Below are positions 32,220 to 34,911 of a stretch of 34,911 nt of DNA, in pieces. The stretch covers positions 1-34,911 of the forward strand of contig SLRB01000311.1 of NCBI GenBank assembly GCA_007131165.1, read 5' to 3'. Made by a program: the position numbers and the translations under genes. The notes below the pieces were generated by a model, which made no database searches, was not told the origin of the DNA, and worked only from the letters and a program-made list of their open reading frames with translations. This DNA comes from Bacteroidales bacterium. Lineage in GTDB: Bacteria > Bacteroidota > Bacteroidia > Bacteroidales > PUMT01. The stretch's first letter is position 1, and the number at the start of each line of letters is the position of its first letter.

Positions 32220-33971
32220 ATGGATAATAAAGAACTGCTTACGATGATCCGCCAGCGCGCCATGACATGGACAGGGGAGGAGTACGATCCGGTTACCAGG
32301 CAGGAAGTCAAAGAACTGCTTAAGGATCGCAGTAAAGAAAGTGAGCTTGTCGATGCCTTTTACCGCGACCTTGAATTTGGTACCGGCGGATTACGCGGGA
32401 TCATGGGAGCCGGCACCAACAGGATGAACATATATACCGTTGGAATGGCAACACAGGGACTTGCCAACTACCTGCTCCGGCAGTTTCCCGGAGTTGGCTC
32501 ATCTTCAGTTGCCATAGCCTATGACTGCAGGAACAACAGCCGGCTGTTCGCTGATACTGCCGCCGGGATATTCTCTGCAAATGATATAGATGTATACCTG
32601 TTCGATGATCTCCGGCCCACACCCGAACTGTCATTTGCCATAAGGCATTACGGCTGCCGTGCCGGGCTCGTAATAACAGCAAGCCATAATCCGAAGGAAT
32701 ACAGCGGTTATAAAGTCTACTGGGATGATGGTGGACAGATCATTGCACCCCATGATGTCAACATAATTGCCGAGGTAAAAAAAATAAAAAGTATCAACCA
32801 GGTAAAAAGGGATCCCAATCCCGAAAGGATCAGGATGATCGGCGAGGAAACCGACAAGGCTTACCTTGAAAAGCTGAAGGAATTGTCTTTGTCGCCCGGA
32901 GTTGTTGAGCGGCAAGATGACATGAAGATAGTGTTTACCCCAATACACGGCTCGGCAGTAAGACTTGTTCCCATGGCCCTGCGCAGCTACGGTTTTAAGA
33001 ACATAATATCGGTCGCCGGGCAGGATGTAACCGACGGCGATTTCCCTACTGTGGTTTCACCAAATCCCGAAGAAGCAGCGGCTCTGGAAATGGCGATGGA
33101 CAAAGCACGGGAAACAGGTGCTGACCTGGTTATGGGAACAGATCCAGATGCAGACCGTGTTGGTATTGCAGTTAAAGATAACACCGGCAGCCTTGTCATT
33201 TTGAATGGCAACCAGACGGCGTCGCTGCTGCTCTATTATATATTGAAGAGATGGGAGGAGCTGGGCAGGCTTACAGGCAAAGAGTATATTGCAAAAACCA
33301 TTGTTACTACAGAATTGCTGGCCGATATTGCAGGCAAATTCGGGGTGGAGTGCTATGATGTTCTCACGGGATTTAAGTTTATTGCCGGACTCATAAGGAA
33401 ATACGAAGGAGAAAAGGTGTTTGTTGCCGGGTTCGAAGAAAGTTACGGGTACCTTGTGGGAGATTTTGTAAGGGACAAGGATGCAGTGCTTTCCTGTGCT
33501 CTGATAGCCGAGGCAGCGGCCTGGGCAAGAGACCAGGGCAAGTCATTTTACGATATGCTTATAGACCTTTACATTGAGTTCGGCCTTTACCGTGAAAACC
33601 TGTTTTCGGTTGTACGTAAAGGTAAAAGCGGTGCCGAAGAAATAATGGCGATGATGGAGCGTTTCCGGAACTCGCCGCCTGAAACCATTGCAGGAGATGA
33701 AGTGATGACGGTATACGATTACCTGAAGCAGAAATCTTTCGATACTATCAGCCACCTCAGGCGTGATATAGACCTGCCGAAATCCAATGTTATTCAGTTT
33801 CTGCTTAAAGATGGGACATTAATCACGATAAGGCCATCGGGCACCGAACCAAAAATCAAATTTTATATCGGTGTGCGGGGCAAGCTTGAAAGCAGGGAGG
33901 ATTACCCGGAGGTTTGCAGGCAGCTTGATGAGAGGGCCGGGAAAATTCTTGGTGCCCTTGGCATCTCCTGA
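32220..33971 (+). CDS. Phospho-sugar mutase (phosphoglucomutase/phosphomannomutase, alpha-D-phosphohexomutase superfamily)
   Basis: GTGGLRGIMGAGTNRMN; ITASHNPKEYSGYKVYW (phosphoserine loop); GTDPDADRVGIAV (metal loop); GFEESYGYL; RPSGTEPKIKFY. ATG at 32220 preferred over 32073. Confidence 0.95.
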   Translation: MDNKELLTMIRQRAMTWTGEEYDPVTRQEVKELLKDRSKESELVDAFYRDLEFGTGGLRGIMGAGTNRMNIYTVGMATQGLANYLLRQFPGVGSSSVAIAYDCRNNSRLFADTAAGIFSANDIDVYLFDDLRPTPELSFAIRHYGCRAGLVITASHNPKEYSGYKVYWDDGGQIIAPHDVNIIAEVKKIKSINQVKRDPNPERIRMIGEETDKAYLEKLKELSLSPGVVERQDDMKIVFTPIHGSAVRLVPMALRSYGFKNIISVAGQDVTDGDFPTVVSPNPEEAAALEMAMDKARETGADLVMGTDPDADRVGIAVKDNTGSLVILNGNQTASLLLYYILKRWEELGRLTGKEYIAKTIVTTELLADIAGKFGVECYDVLTGFKFIAGLIRKYEGEKVFVAGFEESYGYLVGDFVRDKDAVLSCALIAEAAAWARDQGKSFYDMLIDLYIEFGLYRENLFSVVRKGKSGAEEIMAMMERFRNSPPETIAGDEVMTVYDYLKQKSFDTISHLRRDIDLPKSNVIQFLLKDGTLITIRPSGTEPKIKFYIGVRGKLESREDYPEVCRQLDERAGKILGALGIS

Positions 33972-34086
33972 AAAAACCGTTAACTCCTTTGAATGCGAGT
34001 GCTGCCAGACTTTCTGCCAGCCGCCATATTCACCTGGTTTTGTATTGCAGAATTTATTAGTGTTTAACAGGTAAAAAATATATTCT

Positions 34087-34503
34087 ATGAAGAGTTACAG
34101 GAAAGAGATGTGGTTTGAAACCAAAAGCCGCCGTGAGCTCATCAATATTACGCCGGCAGTTGAGCAATGCCTGGCTGAGAGCGGAGTTAAAGAAGGGCTG
34201 CTGCTTTGCAATGCGATGCATATTACAAGCAGTGTGTTTATTAATGACGATGAGTCGGGGCTTCATCATGATTTTGAAGTGTGGCTTGAAAAGCTCGCCC
34301 CTGAACATCCACATTCACAATACCGGCATAACGGTTATGAAGACAATGCCGATGCCCATCTTAAACGCACAATAATGGGGCGTGAGGTTGTAGTTGCAAT
34401 AACCGGCGGCAAACTTGATTTTGGCCCCTGGGAACAGATATTCTACGGCGAGTTTGACGGAAAACGGCGCAAAAGGCTCCTGCTAAAGATAATTGGCGAG
34501 TAG
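34087..34503 (+). CDS. yjbQ: YjbQ/UPF0047 family protein
   Basis: [102 protein letters not shown]. Confidence 0.95.
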   Translation: MKSYRKEMWFETKSRRELINITPAVEQCLAESGVKEGLLLCNAMHITSSVFINDDESGLHHDFEVWLEKLAPEHPHSQYRHNGYEDNADAHLKRTIMGREVVVAITGGKLDFGPWEQIFYGEFDGKRRKRLLLKIIGE

Positions 34504-34644
34504 CTGAAAGCCTTCATCCCTTTAAGCTGCCCGATGCCCGGGTTGATTAGTTTTCCGGACCCCGGTTGTTAATATCCGGATCCCCATGTGTTTAGCGGGG
34601 GGAGCAGGGAAGTATGCTTCCCCGAAAGGGAAATAATACTTAAC

Positions 34645-34911
34645 TCACTCGAAAAAACGGTCGCTGAAATTCACGAGGTACAACCTGCCCGTCGGTCTGG
34701 TACAGGCAGTGTAAAGCCACCTCAGATATTCGGTGTTTATCATATCATCGTTAATGTACCCCTGATCGATAAACACGTTTCTCCACTGGCCGCCCTGTGC
34801 CTTGTGGCAGGTAACAGCATAGGCGAATTTTACCTGCAGCGCATTGAACCATCTGTTCTGGCGTATCTTCTCAAAACGCTTGCGTTTGTTGGCAATGCCG
34901 GTGTAGTCTTC
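34645..34911 (-). CDS. C-terminal part of an SF1 (RecD/UvrD-like) ATP-dependent DNA helicase; N-terminus beyond right edge (partial)
   Basis: Not in the ORF track because it is open to the edge. Minus-strand translation: EDYTGIANKRKRFEKIRQNRWFNALQVKFAYAVTCHKAQGGQWRNVFIDQGYINDDMINTEYLRWLYTACTRPTGRLYLVNFSDRFFE*. Motif V/VI-like TCHKAQGGQW and YTACTRP. Confidence 0.85.
   Translation of the reverse strand, partial: EDYTGIANKRKRFEKIRQNRWFNALQVKFAYAVTCHKAQGGQWRNVFIDQGYINDDMINTEYLRWLYTACTRPTGRLYLVNFSDRFFE

Noticed and set aside
34607-34622. gggaag-tatg-cttccc hairpin between yjbQ and the helicase gene
   Set aside because: Only a 6-bp stem and no T tract on either strand; too weak to call a terminator.

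Overview
The window looks like ordinary chromosomal DNA from a Bacteroidetes-type bacterium. This is inferred from lipoprotein and GH2 content, DUF3127, MnmD, FISUMP and generally SD-poor starts. About 24 complete genes are supportable, plus two partial genes at the edges that the ORF track omits: a GH2 beta-galactosidase with an inserted LamG-like domain off the left edge, and the C-terminus of a RecD/UvrD-like SF1 helicase off the right edge. From left to right: GH2(-), CbpA/DnaJ-like, an LsrG-like monooxygenase overlapping an Fe-alcohol dehydrogenase, a phage_holin_4_2-type membrane protein(-), Tex, a secreted GH2, a large uncharacterised P-loop protein (DUF4914-like, PEPCK-like motifs), an S9 prolyl oligopeptidase lipoprotein, a small secreted protein, DUF3127/FKBP(-), MnmD/S41 peptidase/OM protein(-), a PKD+FISUMP lipoprotein(-), a membrane-anchored unknown, RNase Z and STAS(-), an extended ribosomal protein S1(-), a DUF1080 lipoprotein, and a nucleotide-sugar cluster (ugd, uxs, rfbA, rfbC, rfbD, phosphohexomutase) followed by YjbQ. 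No rRNA, tRNA, CRISPR, transposase or prophage was recognised. The most notable unexplained signals are (1) a ~160-bp intergenic repeat in two inverted copies (~88% identical by hand alignment) at 11024-11184 and 29571-29730; (2) the P-loop protein at 11272-13137; and (3) a regulatory region at 15421-15586 with a 20-bp palindrome, a sigma-54-like -24 element and a strong Shine-Dalgarno sequence ahead of a small secreted protein. None of these is proven novel.
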